Shown here piece by piece: positions 19,142 through 28,308 of a DNA stretch of 64,000 nt (the first letter of the stretch is position 1; every line of letters begins with the position of its first letter). The DNA comes from Bradyrhizobium sp. 170 (GTDB taxonomy: Bacteria > Pseudomonadota > Alphaproteobacteria > Rhizobiales > Xanthobacteraceae), in assembly GCF_023101085.1 (NCBI RefSeq), contig NZ_CP064703.1, positions 1,302,001 through 1,366,000 of the forward strand, in the 5' to 3' direction. A model generated the notes under the pieces. The model did not search any database. It worked only from the letters and a program-made list of their open reading frames with translations, and was not told where the DNA came from. The position numbers were made by a program, and so were the translations under genes.

Positions 19142-19212
19142 CTAATTTTGCTCTGCACAGAAACTCGCTGCCGCAAATTTTGACCACCTCACGCCATCCA
19201 GGATTTGCGGGT

Positions 19213-19665
19213 TCACGCCCGGAGCTGCAGCAACTCGCCCGGTAAATCCATGGCGCGCATCGTGGAGGTGCCGAATGCGCACAGCGTCTCGGACGTCTCG
19301 CTTCTGGAAAAGACCTCGACGGTGGCAACGCCGATCGACCCCGACATCTTCAGGGTTTTGGCGCGGGCGATGAGTTCGATGCCGTCGGCGGGGCTGAGGA
19401 AGTTGACCTTGATCTCGACGGTGACGCCGATCTTGCCTTTGGGGAGACCGGAAGTGATAGCGATCCCGGCGGCGTGATCGGCCAGGGCTGAAATGATGCC
19501 GCCGTGAAAATGCCCGAAGAACTGCAGGAGGTCGTCGCGACGCGCAAGGGCGATTTCGGCATGCCCGGGCTTGATGGCGACGATGCGGAAGCCCGCCGCG
19601 GCCATAAAGCCCCTGGCGTTGATGGCTTCCGCAAGCTCGGGCGGATTTAGCTCAGTGCCCGTCAT
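19213..19665 (-). CDS. PaaI-family hot-dog thioesterase
   Basis: 150 residues. The PaaI signature is present: FFGHFHGGIISALADHAAGIAITSGLPKG with HGG and the catalytic Asp of ADHAAG, then VTVEIKVNFLSPAD. Hydrolyses acyl- or aryl-CoA thioesters. Its ATG overlaps the stop of the P450 gene (ATGA, 19662-19665), so it is translationally coupled to a CYP153 oxygenase, suggesting release of a free acid from an oxidised acyl-CoA or housekeeping of CoA pools. Confidence 0.86.
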   Translation of the reverse strand: MTGTELNPPELAEAINARGFMAAAGFRIVAIKPGHAEIALARRDDLLQFFGHFHGGIISALADHAAGIAITSGLPKGKIGVTVEIKVNFLSPADGIELIARAKTLKMSGSIGVATVEVFSRSETSETLCAFGTSTMRAMDLPGELLQLRA

Positions 19666-20936
19666 CCGGGAATGCGCACCGGGAGCTGCTCGATGCCGCG
19701 CACGAAGCTGGAGTAAACCCGCTTCGGCTCGCCGACCACTTCGATGCGGTCGAAGCGTTTCAGCATTTCCTGCCAGACGATTTTCAGCTGCAACTCGGCG
19801 AGCCGCATGCCGACGCAGCGGTGGATGCCGAAGCCGAACGACAGATGGGTGCGGGGGCGGGCGCGGTCGATGATGAATTCGTCGGGACGCTCGATGCCTT
19901 CCTCGTCGCGGTTGCCCGAGACGTACCACATCACGACGCGGTCACCCTTCTTGATCTTCTTGCCGCCGATCTCGGTATCGACCAAAGCGGTGCGGCGCAT
20001 ATGGGCGAGCGGCGTCTGCCAGCGGATCACTTCCGGCACCATGGAATCGATCAGCGCAGGGTTCTCGCGCAGCTTCTGGTATTGATCCGGGTGCTCGTTC
20101 AGCGCCAGCACCGAACCGCTCATGGTGTTGCGGGTGGTGTCGTTGCCGCCGACGATCAAGAGGATGATGTTGCCCATCAGATTGTCGGGATCCATGTGTC
20201 GCGTCGCGTCGCTATGCGCCATCATCGACAGCAAATCGTTGCGCGGCGGCGCGTTGACGCGCTCGTTCCAGAGTTTTGAGAAATAGGCGTAGCATTCGTC
20301 CATCTCCTGGCGCCGCTGCTCGGGCGATTCCACGACGCCGCTCTTGGGCAGCGCGGTCGAGACGTCGGACCAGCGCGTCAGCTTGCGCCGTTCCTCCCAC
20401 GGGAAATCGAACAACGTCGCCAGCATCTGCGTGGTCAGTTCGATCGAGACGCGCTCGACGAAGTTGAAGGTCTCGTTGCGCGGTAGGTCGTCCAGCACCT
20501 TTTGCGAACGCTCGCGGATCAGTTTTGCCAGCTCATCCAGATGCGTCGGCGTGAACATCGGCGACACCGTCTTGCGCTGCGCCGAGTGCCGCGGCTGATC
20601 CATTGCGATGAAGCTCGGATAGTCATAGCCGGGCGGCACGTCACGGATCGAGATGCCACCGAGGGTCGAGTCGGAGGAGAACATGCCGTGGTTGGTATCG
20701 ACATGCATGATGTCGTTGTACTTGGTGACCGACCAATAGGGCTCGATCGGCGAGTTGGTGCAGTAATGCACCGGCTCTTCCTTGCGCAGCCGCTCGAACC
20801 ACGGCCACAGCGTGTCGTTCTGGAACAGTTTTGGCGCACCGGGATGAAAGTCCTTCAGCGGCGTCGAATAGGCCTCTTCGCGCGCGGCGCGCAGAAGCTC
20901 TTTCTTGTCGGCTCTGATGGCGGTCTGGACGTTCAT
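19662..20936 (-). CDS. CYP153-family cytochrome P450 (copy 2)
   Basis: 424 residues. Strong CYP153 pattern: WPWFERLRKEEPVHYC, PYWSVTKYNDIM, IAMDQPRHSAQRKTVSPMFTP, oxygen-binding I-helix IVGGNDTTRNTMSG, MWYVSGNRDEE, and heme loop SFGFGIHRCVG with Cys374. CYP153 enzymes hydroxylate the terminal carbon of medium-chain alkanes or the omega end of fatty acids with ferredoxin and ferredoxin reductase (family knowledge). No redox partner gene is in the window. It lies 27 bp after the first copy and is coupled to the thioesterase. The two copies differ along their whole length, so the duplication is old. Confidence 0.92.
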   Translation of the reverse strand: MNVQTAIRADKKELLRAAREEAYSTPLKDFHPGAPKLFQNDTLWPWFERLRKEEPVHYCTNSPIEPYWSVTKYNDIMHVDTNHGMFSSDSTLGGISIRDVPPGYDYPSFIAMDQPRHSAQRKTVSPMFTPTHLDELAKLIRERSQKVLDDLPRNETFNFVERVSIELTTQMLATLFDFPWEERRKLTRWSDVSTALPKSGVVESPEQRRQEMDECYAYFSKLWNERVNAPPRNDLLSMMAHSDATRHMDPDNLMGNIILLIVGGNDTTRNTMSGSVLALNEHPDQYQKLRENPALIDSMVPEVIRWQTPLAHMRRTALVDTEIGGKKIKKGDRVVMWYVSGNRDEEGIERPDEFIIDRARPRTHLSFGFGIHRCVGMRLAELQLKIVWQEMLKRFDRIEVVGEPKRVYSSFVRGIEQLPVRIPG

Positions 20937-20963
20937 GGTCGATTATCCCAAGTGATAGGGGCT

Positions 20964-22235
20964 TTAGCCGGCGATCCGGACCGGCAGGGTCTCGTAGCCT
21001 TTGACAAAACTCGAATACACCCGCTTGGGTTCGCCGACCACCTCAATATTCTCGAATCGCTTGAGGATTTCTTCCCATATAATCTTTAGTTGTAGCTCGG
21101 CCAGCCGGATTCCGACGCAACGGTGGATGCCGAAACCGAAGGAAACGTGGGTGCGCGGCCGGGCGCGGTCGATGATGAAGTCGTAGGGACGTTCGATCAC
21201 GTCCTCGTCGCGGTTGCCCGAAACGTACCACATCACGACCTTGTCACCCTTCTTGATCTGTTTGCCGCGGAACTCGATATCTTCGAGTGCGGTGCGGCGC
21301 ATATGCGCCAGCGGTGTCTGCCAGCGGATCACCTCCGGCACGAAACTGTCGATCAGCTCGTGATTGTCGCGCAGCTTGCGGTATTGATCGGGATTCTTGT
21401 TCAGCGCGTAGATGCTGCCCGACAGCGTGTTGCGGGTGGTGTCGTTGCCGCCCACGATCAGCAGGATCAGGTTGCCGAGGAAGTTCTTCGGGTCCATGTC
21501 GCGGGTGGCATCGCTATGCGCCATCATCGACAAGAGGTCGCTCTTCGGCGGCTGGCTGATGCGCTCGTTCCAGAGGCGGGCGAAATAGGTCGCGCATTCC
21601 ATCAGCTCGGCCTGGCGTTCGTCCTCGGTGGCCACGAGGCCGCCGGGGCCGGGAAGGGTGGTGGCGATGTCGGACCAGCGCGTCAGCTTGCGGCGGTCTT
21701 CCCAGGGGAAGTCGAACAGCACGGCGAGCATCTGCGTGGTGAGCTCGATCGAGACCTGGTCGACCCAGTCGAACACGTCGTTCTTCGGAAGGTTGTCGAG
21801 GCATTCGGCGGAGCGCTTGCGGATGTTGATCGCGAGCTGATCGAGATGGGTCGGCGTGAACATCGGCGCCACCGTCTTGCGCTGCGCGGAATGGCGCGGC
21901 TGGTCCATGGCGATAAAACTTTCGCGGCGCAGGTCCGGCGCGACGTCCCGGATGGTGATGCCGCCGAGGGAAGCCGCCGACGAGAACACCGCGTGGTTGG
22001 TCTCGATGTCCATGATGTCGTTGTATTTGGTCACCGACCAATACGGCCCGAACATGCTGTCCTTGCAATAATGCACCGGGTCTTCCCGGCGCAGCCGGTC
22101 GAAATACGGCCAGAACGAGTCGGTCTTGAACAGCTCGGGATGGCTGACGTCGAAATCACCGAGCGGAATCGACTGAGCCCTGTCGCGCGCGGCGCGCAGA
22201 TGGGAATCTCCGGCGAGATCGATGGTTCCGTGCAT
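20964..22235 (-). CDS. CYP153-family cytochrome P450 (copy 1)
   Basis: 423 residues. Even closer to classical CYP153A: DVSHPELFKTDSFWPYFDRL, REDPVHYCKDSMFGPYWS, LLIVGGNDTTRNTLSG, DKVVMWYVSGNRDE, and heme-ligand Cys373 in GFGIHRCVGIRLAE. First gene of the P450-P450-thioesterase unit; the upstream 320 bp hold the promoter and a dispersed palindrome. Predicted cytoplasmic alkane/fatty-acid omega-hydroxylase dependent on a ferredoxin from elsewhere. Confidence 0.93.
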   Translation of the reverse strand: MHGTIDLAGDSHLRAARDRAQSIPLGDFDVSHPELFKTDSFWPYFDRLRREDPVHYCKDSMFGPYWSVTKYNDIMDIETNHAVFSSAASLGGITIRDVAPDLRRESFIAMDQPRHSAQRKTVAPMFTPTHLDQLAINIRKRSAECLDNLPKNDVFDWVDQVSIELTTQMLAVLFDFPWEDRRKLTRWSDIATTLPGPGGLVATEDERQAELMECATYFARLWNERISQPPKSDLLSMMAHSDATRDMDPKNFLGNLILLIVGGNDTTRNTLSGSIYALNKNPDQYRKLRDNHELIDSFVPEVIRWQTPLAHMRRTALEDIEFRGKQIKKGDKVVMWYVSGNRDEDVIERPYDFIIDRARPRTHVSFGFGIHRCVGIRLAELQLKIIWEEILKRFENIEVVGEPKRVYSSFVKGYETLPVRIAG

Positions 22236-22414
22236 GGACGCCCTCCCTGACTGTTTCCCGCACCGAAGCTGGCCGGGCGATGTTTTACCCTATTACATCC
22301 CTAGCCGTGCGCCGGCGCAAGGGCGAGTTGGGTGCATTTGGCCGCATCGATACCGCCGCCCGGCCTTGGGCCAGCCGGTGCATTTCGCCCCGTGACAAGC
22401 GCATTTGCTAAGAC

Positions 22415-22514
22415 TAGAGCCCGGTTCTAATTCAATCAGAACCGGGCTCTAGATTCTTGTTTTGACGCGTTTTCCTGGCGCGAACCGGTGTCCACTTCGC
22501 TCGAAAACGCTATA
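22415..22514. repeat. Dispersed extragenic palindrome, family A copy 1
   Basis: Perfect 14-bp inverted repeat TAGAGCCCGGTTCT / AGAACCGGGCTCTA (22415-22451), then TTCTTGTTTTGACGCGTTTT, CGAACCGGTGTCC and GAAAACGCTAT. A near-identical block occurs at 54141-54238, so this is a dispersed repeat; it lies between the P450 and ivd promoters. Confidence 0.85.
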
Positions 22515-22555
22515 TGTCTGTTTGAAACAACGTTTAATTCGCCGGGGAGGCGACC

Positions 22556-23728
22556 ATGATTTCCAACGCCCATCGGATGTTCAACTTCGATCTCGGCGAG
22601 ACCGCGGATGCGATCCGCGAGACGGTGCATGCGTTTTCTCAGAACGAAATCGCGCCGCGCGCGGCCGAAATCGACCGCAGCAATCAATTCCCCAGGGATC
22701 TCTGGCCCAAGATCGGCGCGCTCGGCCTGCACGGCATCACCGTTGAGGAAGAATATGGCGGCAGCGGCCTCGGCTATCTCGAGCATTGCATCGCACTCGA
22801 GGAGATGTCGCGCGCCTCGGCCTCGGTCGGCCTGTCCTACGGCGCGCATTCCAACCTCTGCGTCAACCAGATCCGCCGCAACGGCAATGAAACACAGAAG
22901 CGGAAATACCTGCCGAAGCTGATCTCGGGCGAGCATGTCGGTTCGCTGGCGATGTCGGAGCCCGGCGCCGGCTCTGACGTGGTCTCGATGAAGACCCGCG
23001 CCGACAAGAAGGGCGATCGCTTTGTGCTCAACGGCAACAAGATGTGGATCACCAACGGCCCCGAGGCCGATACGCTGGTGGTCTACGCCAAGACCAATCC
23101 CGAGGCCGGCCCGCGCGGCATGACCGCCTTCATCATCGAAAAGGGCATGAAGGGATTTTCCACCGCGCAGAAGCTCGACAAGCTCGGCATGCGCGGCTCC
23201 GACACCTGCGAACTGGTATTCGAGGATTGCGAGGTCCCGGAGGAGAACGTGCTGAGCGAGGTCGGCCGCGGCGTCAACGTGTTGATGTCGGGCCTCGACT
23301 ATGAGCGCGCGGTATTGGCGGCGGGCCCGATCGGCATCATGCAGGCCTGCATGGACGTGGTGCTGCCTTACGTGCACGAGCGCAAGCAATTCGGCGAGCC
23401 GATCGGCAGCTTCCAACTGGTGCAGGGCAAGATCGCCGACATGTACACGACCATGAATGCCTCGCGCGCCTATGTGTATGCGGTGGCAAAAGCCTGCGAC
23501 CGCGGCGAGACCACGCGCGAGGACGCGGCGGGGGCTATTCTCTACGCGGCGGAAAAAGCCACCCAATGCGCGCTCGACGCCATTCAGCTCTTGGGCGGCA
23601 ACGGCTACATCAACGACTATCCGACCGGGCGTCTCTTGCGCGACGCCAAACTCTACGAGATCGGCGCCGGCACCAGCGAAATCCGCCGCATGCTGATCGG
23701 CCGGGAGCTGTTTGAAAAAACGGCGTGA
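22556..23728 (+). CDS. ivd: Isovaleryl-CoA dehydrogenase
   Basis: 390 residues, full length. Distinguishing IVD features are [17 protein letters not shown] at the N terminus, [47 protein letters not shown], and the catalytic Glu250 in [15 protein letters not shown], which in isovaleryl-CoA dehydrogenase lies in this internal position rather than near the C terminus (family knowledge). It converts isovaleryl-CoA to 3-methylcrotonyl-CoA in leucine breakdown, passing electrons to ETF. GGGGAGG precedes the ATG. Methylcrotonyl-CoA carboxylase genes, often adjacent, are not seen here. Confidence 0.92.
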   Translation: MISNAHRMFNFDLGETADAIRETVHAFSQNEIAPRAAEIDRSNQFPRDLWPKIGALGLHGITVEEEYGGSGLGYLEHCIALEEMSRASASVGLSYGAHSNLCVNQIRRNGNETQKRKYLPKLISGEHVGSLAMSEPGAGSDVVSMKTRADKKGDRFVLNGNKMWITNGPEADTLVVYAKTNPEAGPRGMTAFIIEKGMKGFSTAQKLDKLGMRGSDTCELVFEDCEVPEENVLSEVGRGVNVLMSGLDYERAVLAAGPIGIMQACMDVVLPYVHERKQFGEPIGSFQLVQGKIADMYTTMNASRAYVYAVAKACDRGETTREDAAGAILYAAEKATQCALDAIQLLGGNGYINDYPTGRLLRDAKLYEIGAGTSEIRRMLIGRELFEKTA

Positions 23729-23803
23729 GGAGGAGATTTTGCGAGCGCGTTAAGAACGCCGCAATGCCCCAAAGCGAGCGGTCGCTTTCGAAAAACGAGC
23801 TAC

Positions 23804-24349
23804 TTACTTCGCGGCTGGTCGAGGTGGCTGCAGTTGCTCTGCCGCGCCAATGAAACGAAGAGATCGCCCGCCTCCTTCCATAAATTGGAAATCAAATGCT
23901 CCCAAATAGGTCCAATTCTCGGATGCGCCAGTAGCAATTTTGGTCGTCAGCGGATCAAGCGATACCAGATAGTCGTCGCCCGACGGACCAAGGACGGCGA
24001 TCTTGCGTTCAGGGGTAAGATAGATGCTTGTCCGACCATAGTGAGCCCAATCGAACGCGGTCATGTAGATCCTGATCCTGCCACGCGGCGTATTGACGTA
24101 TAGGTAGCGACCGGAGTCAGTGTCACCCCATGTGGAATAGAAGCGGAGTGTAAGGTCCGTTTCCAAGTCAGGAATCGTCGTGCTGGCTGAATGCGCTGGC
24201 ACGATGGCCGAATGAACGAATAATCCGGCCACTACAATGACTACGGGCAGAATGAGAGCTAACGGAGCCAGCAATAGAAGCGTAACCGTTGCGACGACAG
24301 GATTCCATCGACGCCCGACTCGGTCGCTGTCTTCAATGGTCTCTGTCAT
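23804..24349 (-). CDS. Single-pass membrane protein of unknown function
   Basis: 181 residues from ATG 24349 (a longer form needs a TTG at 24403). One hydrophobic helix near the N terminus (VATVTLLLLAPLALILPVVIVVAGLFV), followed by a soluble beta-rich domain (RYLYVNTPRGRIRIYMTAFDWAHYGRTSIYLTP) probably outside the membrane. No family recognised. Isolated between ivd and the DUF898 gene. Confidence 0.7.
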   Translation of the reverse strand: MTETIEDSDRVGRRWNPVVATVTLLLLAPLALILPVVIVVAGLFVHSAIVPAHSASTTIPDLETDLTLRFYSTWGDTDSGRYLYVNTPRGRIRIYMTAFDWAHYGRTSIYLTPERKIAVLGPSGDDYLVSLDPLTTKIATGASENWTYLGAFDFQFMEGGGRSLRFIGAAEQLQPPRPAAK

Positions 24350-24598
24350 GAGCGGCCAGTCTAGCTGCGTAGGGCTACCTTTTTGTTGATTGCGCACAGA
24401 CAAAAACCGGTCCGGGAGTAGTAATTTTCTTACCTTGTTGACTGAACTGCGTCTCTTCGAGGTCCTGTGCGGGCGAAGCGGCGCCTGTCAATTCTTGTCC
24501 GTTTCCGCGGACTATTAGGATGTAGTTGTGGGACTTGGGTCACACAACGGCCGGCAATTTCGTGGTTTGATCCGCCACCGTCGCGTTGGAGTTGAACC

Positions 24599-25756
24599 AT
24601 GAACGAGATGAGCTGGCCCCCGCAGGTGCCGCCACCGCCGCCTTCGCCTGTGCCGCCGCCGATGCCGGTGGCGTTTTCAGGTAACCGCGGCGAATTCTTT
24701 GATCTGGCCAAGCGCGGTGCCGCGCTGGAGCTCGTGACCCTCGGCTTCTATCGATTCTGGCTCCTCACCGACATCCGCCGCCATCTCTGGTCCAACACAT
24801 TGGTCGATGGCGATGCCGCCGAATATACCGGCCGCGGCAAGGAGTTGCTGATCGGATTCCTGGTCGCGCTCGCGATCCTGGTGCCGATCTATCTCGGTTA
24901 TTTTCTCATCGGTCTCGAGGCCGAGCATTATCAGGCGTTCGCCAGCATTCCGCTGATCGCCTTCTTCTATCTGTTCGGGCAGTTCGCGATTTTCCGCGCG
25001 CGGCGCTATCGCATGACGCGCACGGTGTGGCGCGGCGTGCGCTTCTGGATGACCGGCTCGGGCTGGATCTATGCCTTGCAGGCCTCGCTGTGGGGCTTGC
25101 TGATGATCCTCACACTCGGGCTGATCCTGCCATGGCGGGCTGCGGCGCTCGAACGCTACAAGATGCGCCATTCCCATTACGGCGACCTGCAGGGCAGTTT
25201 CGAGGGGCGCGGCTGGGAGTTCTTCAAGCGCGGCTGGTGGCTGTGGCTGCTCACGCCGATCGCAATCTCTATATACCCGATCGCCCCCTTCGTTTACGCC
25301 GGCTACAAGGCCATCGAATGGCGCTGGTGGCTGTCCGGCGTCCGGTTCGGCGGCGTGCGCCTGGAATCGTCGTTGCCGAAGAGCGCCTTGATCGGGCTGT
25401 ACTGGAAAGTGATCGGCTGGATGGCCCTGCTCGGGCTTGTCTTCGCGGTCTATCTGGCCCTCTGCGCGGTGCTGGTCGGCAGCATGAGCGGCGCGGGATT
25501 GACGGAGTTTTTCAAGACACCGGAATTGATGAGGAGCATTCCGCTGCTGGTGCTGACCGGTCTGGGCTATCTGGTGCTGGCGCTTTCGCTCAACGTCGTG
25601 ATGCGGGTCTATCTGACGCGCGATCTCTGGGTGATTGTGCTAGGCTCGGTCAACATCAGCGGCCTCGAGGCTGCCGCCAACGTCGCGGCGCGGGGCGATC
25701 TGGCCAACGCGCTCGGCGAAGGGTTTGCCGACGGTCTCGATGTCGGCGGATTCTAG
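24599..25756 (+). CDS. DUF898 (YjgN-like) membrane protein
   Basis: 385 residues. A proline-rich cytoplasmic N terminus, then the DUF898 pattern FSGNRGEFFDLAKRGAALELVTLGFYRFWLLTDIRRHLWSNT, which occurs again in the second half as EFFKRGWWLWLL. About six membrane helices. Function is unknown. The next gene, an M48 metallopeptidase, starts six bases later, a pairing that is common and suggests the two work together in the envelope (inference). Confidence 0.85.
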   Translation: MNEMSWPPQVPPPPPSPVPPPMPVAFSGNRGEFFDLAKRGAALELVTLGFYRFWLLTDIRRHLWSNTLVDGDAAEYTGRGKELLIGFLVALAILVPIYLGYFLIGLEAEHYQAFASIPLIAFFYLFGQFAIFRARRYRMTRTVWRGVRFWMTGSGWIYALQASLWGLLMILTLGLILPWRAAALERYKMRHSHYGDLQGSFEGRGWEFFKRGWWLWLLTPIAISIYPIAPFVYAGYKAIEWRWWLSGVRFGGVRLESSLPKSALIGLYWKVIGWMALLGLVFAVYLALCAVLVGSMSGAGLTEFFKTPELMRSIPLLVLTGLGYLVLALSLNVVMRVYLTRDLWVIVLGSVNISGLEAAANVAARGDLANALGEGFADGLDVGGF

Positions 25757-25762
25757 AGCGTG

Positions 25763-26932
25763 ATGACCATGGATAGCGACGCGCCAGAGATTTCGAAAAC
25801 ACCGCCGGCCAATGCAGCGACCTATTTCGACGGGGCGTCGAGCCGGCGCCGCGCGGTTACCCTCCATTTTTCCGACCGGCTCGAAATCAGCGAACACGAA
25901 CAGGTTTTGGCGGCGTGGGACTATGCCGACATCTGCCGCGCCGACAGCCCTTCGGGCATGCTGCGCCTCGGCTGCCTGAGCGCGGCTGCGCTGGCGCGGC
26001 TGGAGGTTCGCGACGACGCGCTTGCGACCGAGCTGGTCGCACGCTGCGCCAAATTGGATGAAAACACGCCCGGCCGCCGCGGCGTTGCCGTCATTGTCGG
26101 CTGGTCGCTCGCAGCCGCGGCTTCGATTGTTGCCGTGGTGCTGTTCGGACTTCCGCTGATCGCCGATCGTCTCACGCCGCTGGTGCCCGAAGCGTTCGAA
26201 CGGCGGCTCGGCGAGGTCGCCGACAGCCAGATCAAGACGATGTTCAATGCCAAGGTTTGCGACAATGCCGCCGGACAGAAGGCCTTCGGCAAGCTCGTCA
26301 CTTCAATTCGCGAATCCGCCGGCCTCGACACCTCGGTGCAGTCGGCCGTGCTGTCGAGTTCGATTCCCAATGCCTTCGCGCTGCCGGGCGGCAAGGTCTA
26401 TCTGTTCGACGGCTTGCTGGCGAAGGCCGAGAACGCCGACGAAATCGCGGGCGTGCTGGCCCATGAACTCGGCCACCTCAAGCATCGCGACAGCATGCGC
26501 GGGCTGATCCGCGACGGCAGCACGTCGTTCCTGATCGGATTGCTGTTCGGCGACATCACCGGCTCCAGCGCGCTGATCTTCGGCTCGCGCACGCTGGTGA
26601 CCTCGTCGCATTCGCGCGAGGCCGAGACCAATGCCGACGATTTTGCTATCGACGTCATGCACCGGCTCGGCCGGCCGGCGAAGCCGACCGGGGAATTGCT
26701 GCTTCGGGTCACCGGCAAGGAGAGCAAGGGGCTCTCCATCATCTCCACCCATCCCCTGAGCGAGGACCGGCTGGCGCGGATGAGCCGGGAGGACCGGCAG
26801 CCCGGCGGGCGGCCACTGCTGACATCAGAGGAATGGCGCTCGCTGAAATCGATCTGCGATGGCAAGTCTGAGCCGGGCAAGCCTGAGCCGGGCAAGCCTG
26901 GCCCGGCCAAGTCTGACCCGGCCAAAATTTGA
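25763..26932 (+). CDS. M48-family zinc metallopeptidase
   Basis: 389 residues. One membrane helix at about 106-131 and the catalytic motif AHELGHLKHRDS (HExxH at about 234-238), with the third zinc ligand Glu in SREAETNADDFAID. M48 peptidases degrade membrane or envelope proteins. The C terminus is a low-complexity run of KPEPGKPGPAKS-like repeats. Start chosen at the ATG six bases after the DUF898 stop; an ATG at 25769 is an alternative. Confidence 0.87.
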   Translation: MTMDSDAPEISKTPPANAATYFDGASSRRRAVTLHFSDRLEISEHEQVLAAWDYADICRADSPSGMLRLGCLSAAALARLEVRDDALATELVARCAKLDENTPGRRGVAVIVGWSLAAAASIVAVVLFGLPLIADRLTPLVPEAFERRLGEVADSQIKTMFNAKVCDNAAGQKAFGKLVTSIRESAGLDTSVQSAVLSSSIPNAFALPGGKVYLFDGLLAKAENADEIAGVLAHELGHLKHRDSMRGLIRDGSTSFLIGLLFGDITGSSALIFGSRTLVTSSHSREAETNADDFAIDVMHRLGRPAKPTGELLLRVTGKESKGLSIISTHPLSEDRLARMSREDRQPGGRPLLTSEEWRSLKSICDGKSEPGKPEPGKPGPAKSDPAKI

Positions 26933-26942
26933 GCCGATCGGA

Positions 26943-27941
26943 CTACCTCCGGGCGCTTTTTCGCGATCTCGCCGCTTCGATCGGCGCAGGTGCTGCGCCG
27001 CCCGGCTTCAGGTCCCATACCGCCTGCATGGCCGAGAAGGCCTGCGAGATGATCGGCTCGTGACGCCGCGACGTCAGGCAGGTGAAACTGAGGTCGCAGG
27101 TCAGCGCCAGCTTGTCGGCAATCACGAAATTCCGTTTGCGCGTGATGCGGTCGAGCACGCAATCGCGGGCGAGGCTGAGGCCATTGCCGGTTTCGACGAA
27201 CTCGATCATGGCGTCTTCCTGCTCGGCGAAGGCGATGCGTTTCGGCAATGAGCCCATCGGCCGGAAGACGTCGTCGATCAGCCGCCGATGCGCCGAGGCA
27301 TGCGGCGTCGCAATCCAGGGCAGGTCGGCAAGATCGGCCCAATCCTTTCCCAGCACCTTGTCGCTCCATTCGCGAGGAGCGATCACTCGGTAGTCGTAGC
27401 GCGTCAGTGGCGTGAGCCGGAACTTGCCATCGTCGATGGTGCGTTCGGGCAGCATCCCCGACGCGAGGCAGTCAGGCGGCGTGGCATCGATATAGTATCC
27501 GACGTCGAGCTCGCCTTTGCCGATCTGCGCCAGCACGTCGTCGCTCGTGCCGTAGCGGAGGAAGACTTCGGTCTTCTTCGAGGAAGTGGCGAGGCTTCGC
27601 ACGAACGGGCCCAGCCGGATCGACTCCGGATCCAGGATCGTGCCAACGCGCAGCGTTACCCGCAGCGACTCGCGCAAGGAATCTGCCGCCGTCCTGAAAT
27701 CCGCCGAGGCCGATACCGTCCGGTGTGCCAGCGGCAGCAGGGCGGCGCCCGCTTCGGTCAGGGTAAATCCGCCCGGCGTGCGGTTGAAGAGCTGCAGGCC
27801 GGTGTTCTCCTCCAGCCCCTTCAGTTGCAGGCTGACGGCAGGCTGGGTCAGGTGCAGCAAGGTGGCCGCGCGCGAAACCGTGCCTTCGCGGGCCACCGTG
27901 ATGAAACAGCGCAAGGCCTGGATGCGTGGCAGATCGTTCAT
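26943..27941 (-). CDS. LysR-family transcriptional regulator
   Basis: 332 residues. N-terminal winged helix RIQALRCFITVAREGTVSRAATLLHLTQPAVSLQLKGLEENTG and a C-terminal effector domain. Convergent with the M48 gene (10-bp gap). Its upstream neighbour is a repeat-rich gap, so its target is not suggested by context and may be elsewhere. Confidence 0.88.
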   Translation of the reverse strand: MNDLPRIQALRCFITVAREGTVSRAATLLHLTQPAVSLQLKGLEENTGLQLFNRTPGGFTLTEAGAALLPLAHRTVSASADFRTAADSLRESLRVTLRVGTILDPESIRLGPFVRSLATSSKKTEVFLRYGTSDDVLAQIGKGELDVGYYIDATPPDCLASGMLPERTIDDGKFRLTPLTRYDYRVIAPREWSDKVLGKDWADLADLPWIATPHASAHRRLIDDVFRPMGSLPKRIAFAEQEDAMIEFVETGNGLSLARDCVLDRITRKRNFVIADKLALTCDLSFTCLTSRRHEPIISQAFSAMQAVWDLKPGGAAPAPIEAARSRKSARR

Positions 27942-28170
27942 TTGAAAAACTTATAGGAAGCGCCCATAGACCTCATTAAATAGGATTTGCTCCCGGAAGT
28001 CACAATGTTTCGCAAATAAAACTCTGCGTTGTCGTTGAAAAAAGCGGTGGATAGCGCGAAGCGCCGGACCTTCTACTGTCACAAAAGGGGCGCTCGCGGC
28101 GCGTAACGAAGGTTTTCGCCAGGGCTGCCCGACGGCGGGGAATTTCCTGACCAGCCGTGAATTCTCCGCC

Positions 28171-28253
28171 GTCATTGCGAGCCAACGGGTCGCGCGAATG
28201 CGCGCCCGATGACGAGGCGACAATGGATTGCTTCGCTTCGCTCGCAATGACGG
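28171..28253. repeat. Dispersed extragenic palindrome, family B copy 1
   Basis: Inverted arms GTCATTGCGAG and CTCGCAATGAC with GGATTGCTTCGCTTCG next to the right arm. The same element occurs at 63128-63213. It occupies the 358-bp gap between the LysR and DUF2927 genes, in which I see no gene. Confidence 0.85.
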
Positions 28254-28308
28254 GTGAGGCCGGCGGCTAGCGCACGCCCGCTCGACCCCGCACCACGAGG
28301 CCCGCCAC

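Noticed and set aside
21123..22250. Plus-strand frame of 375 codons over the first CYP153 gene
   Set aside because: It mirrors the P450 codons (long runs of V, G, H, R, D) and contains no domain.
22415..22451. Family A hairpin as a simple transcription terminator
   Set aside because: It recurs with a long conserved flank at 54141 and lacks a clean T-run, so a dispersed repeat fits better than a terminator.
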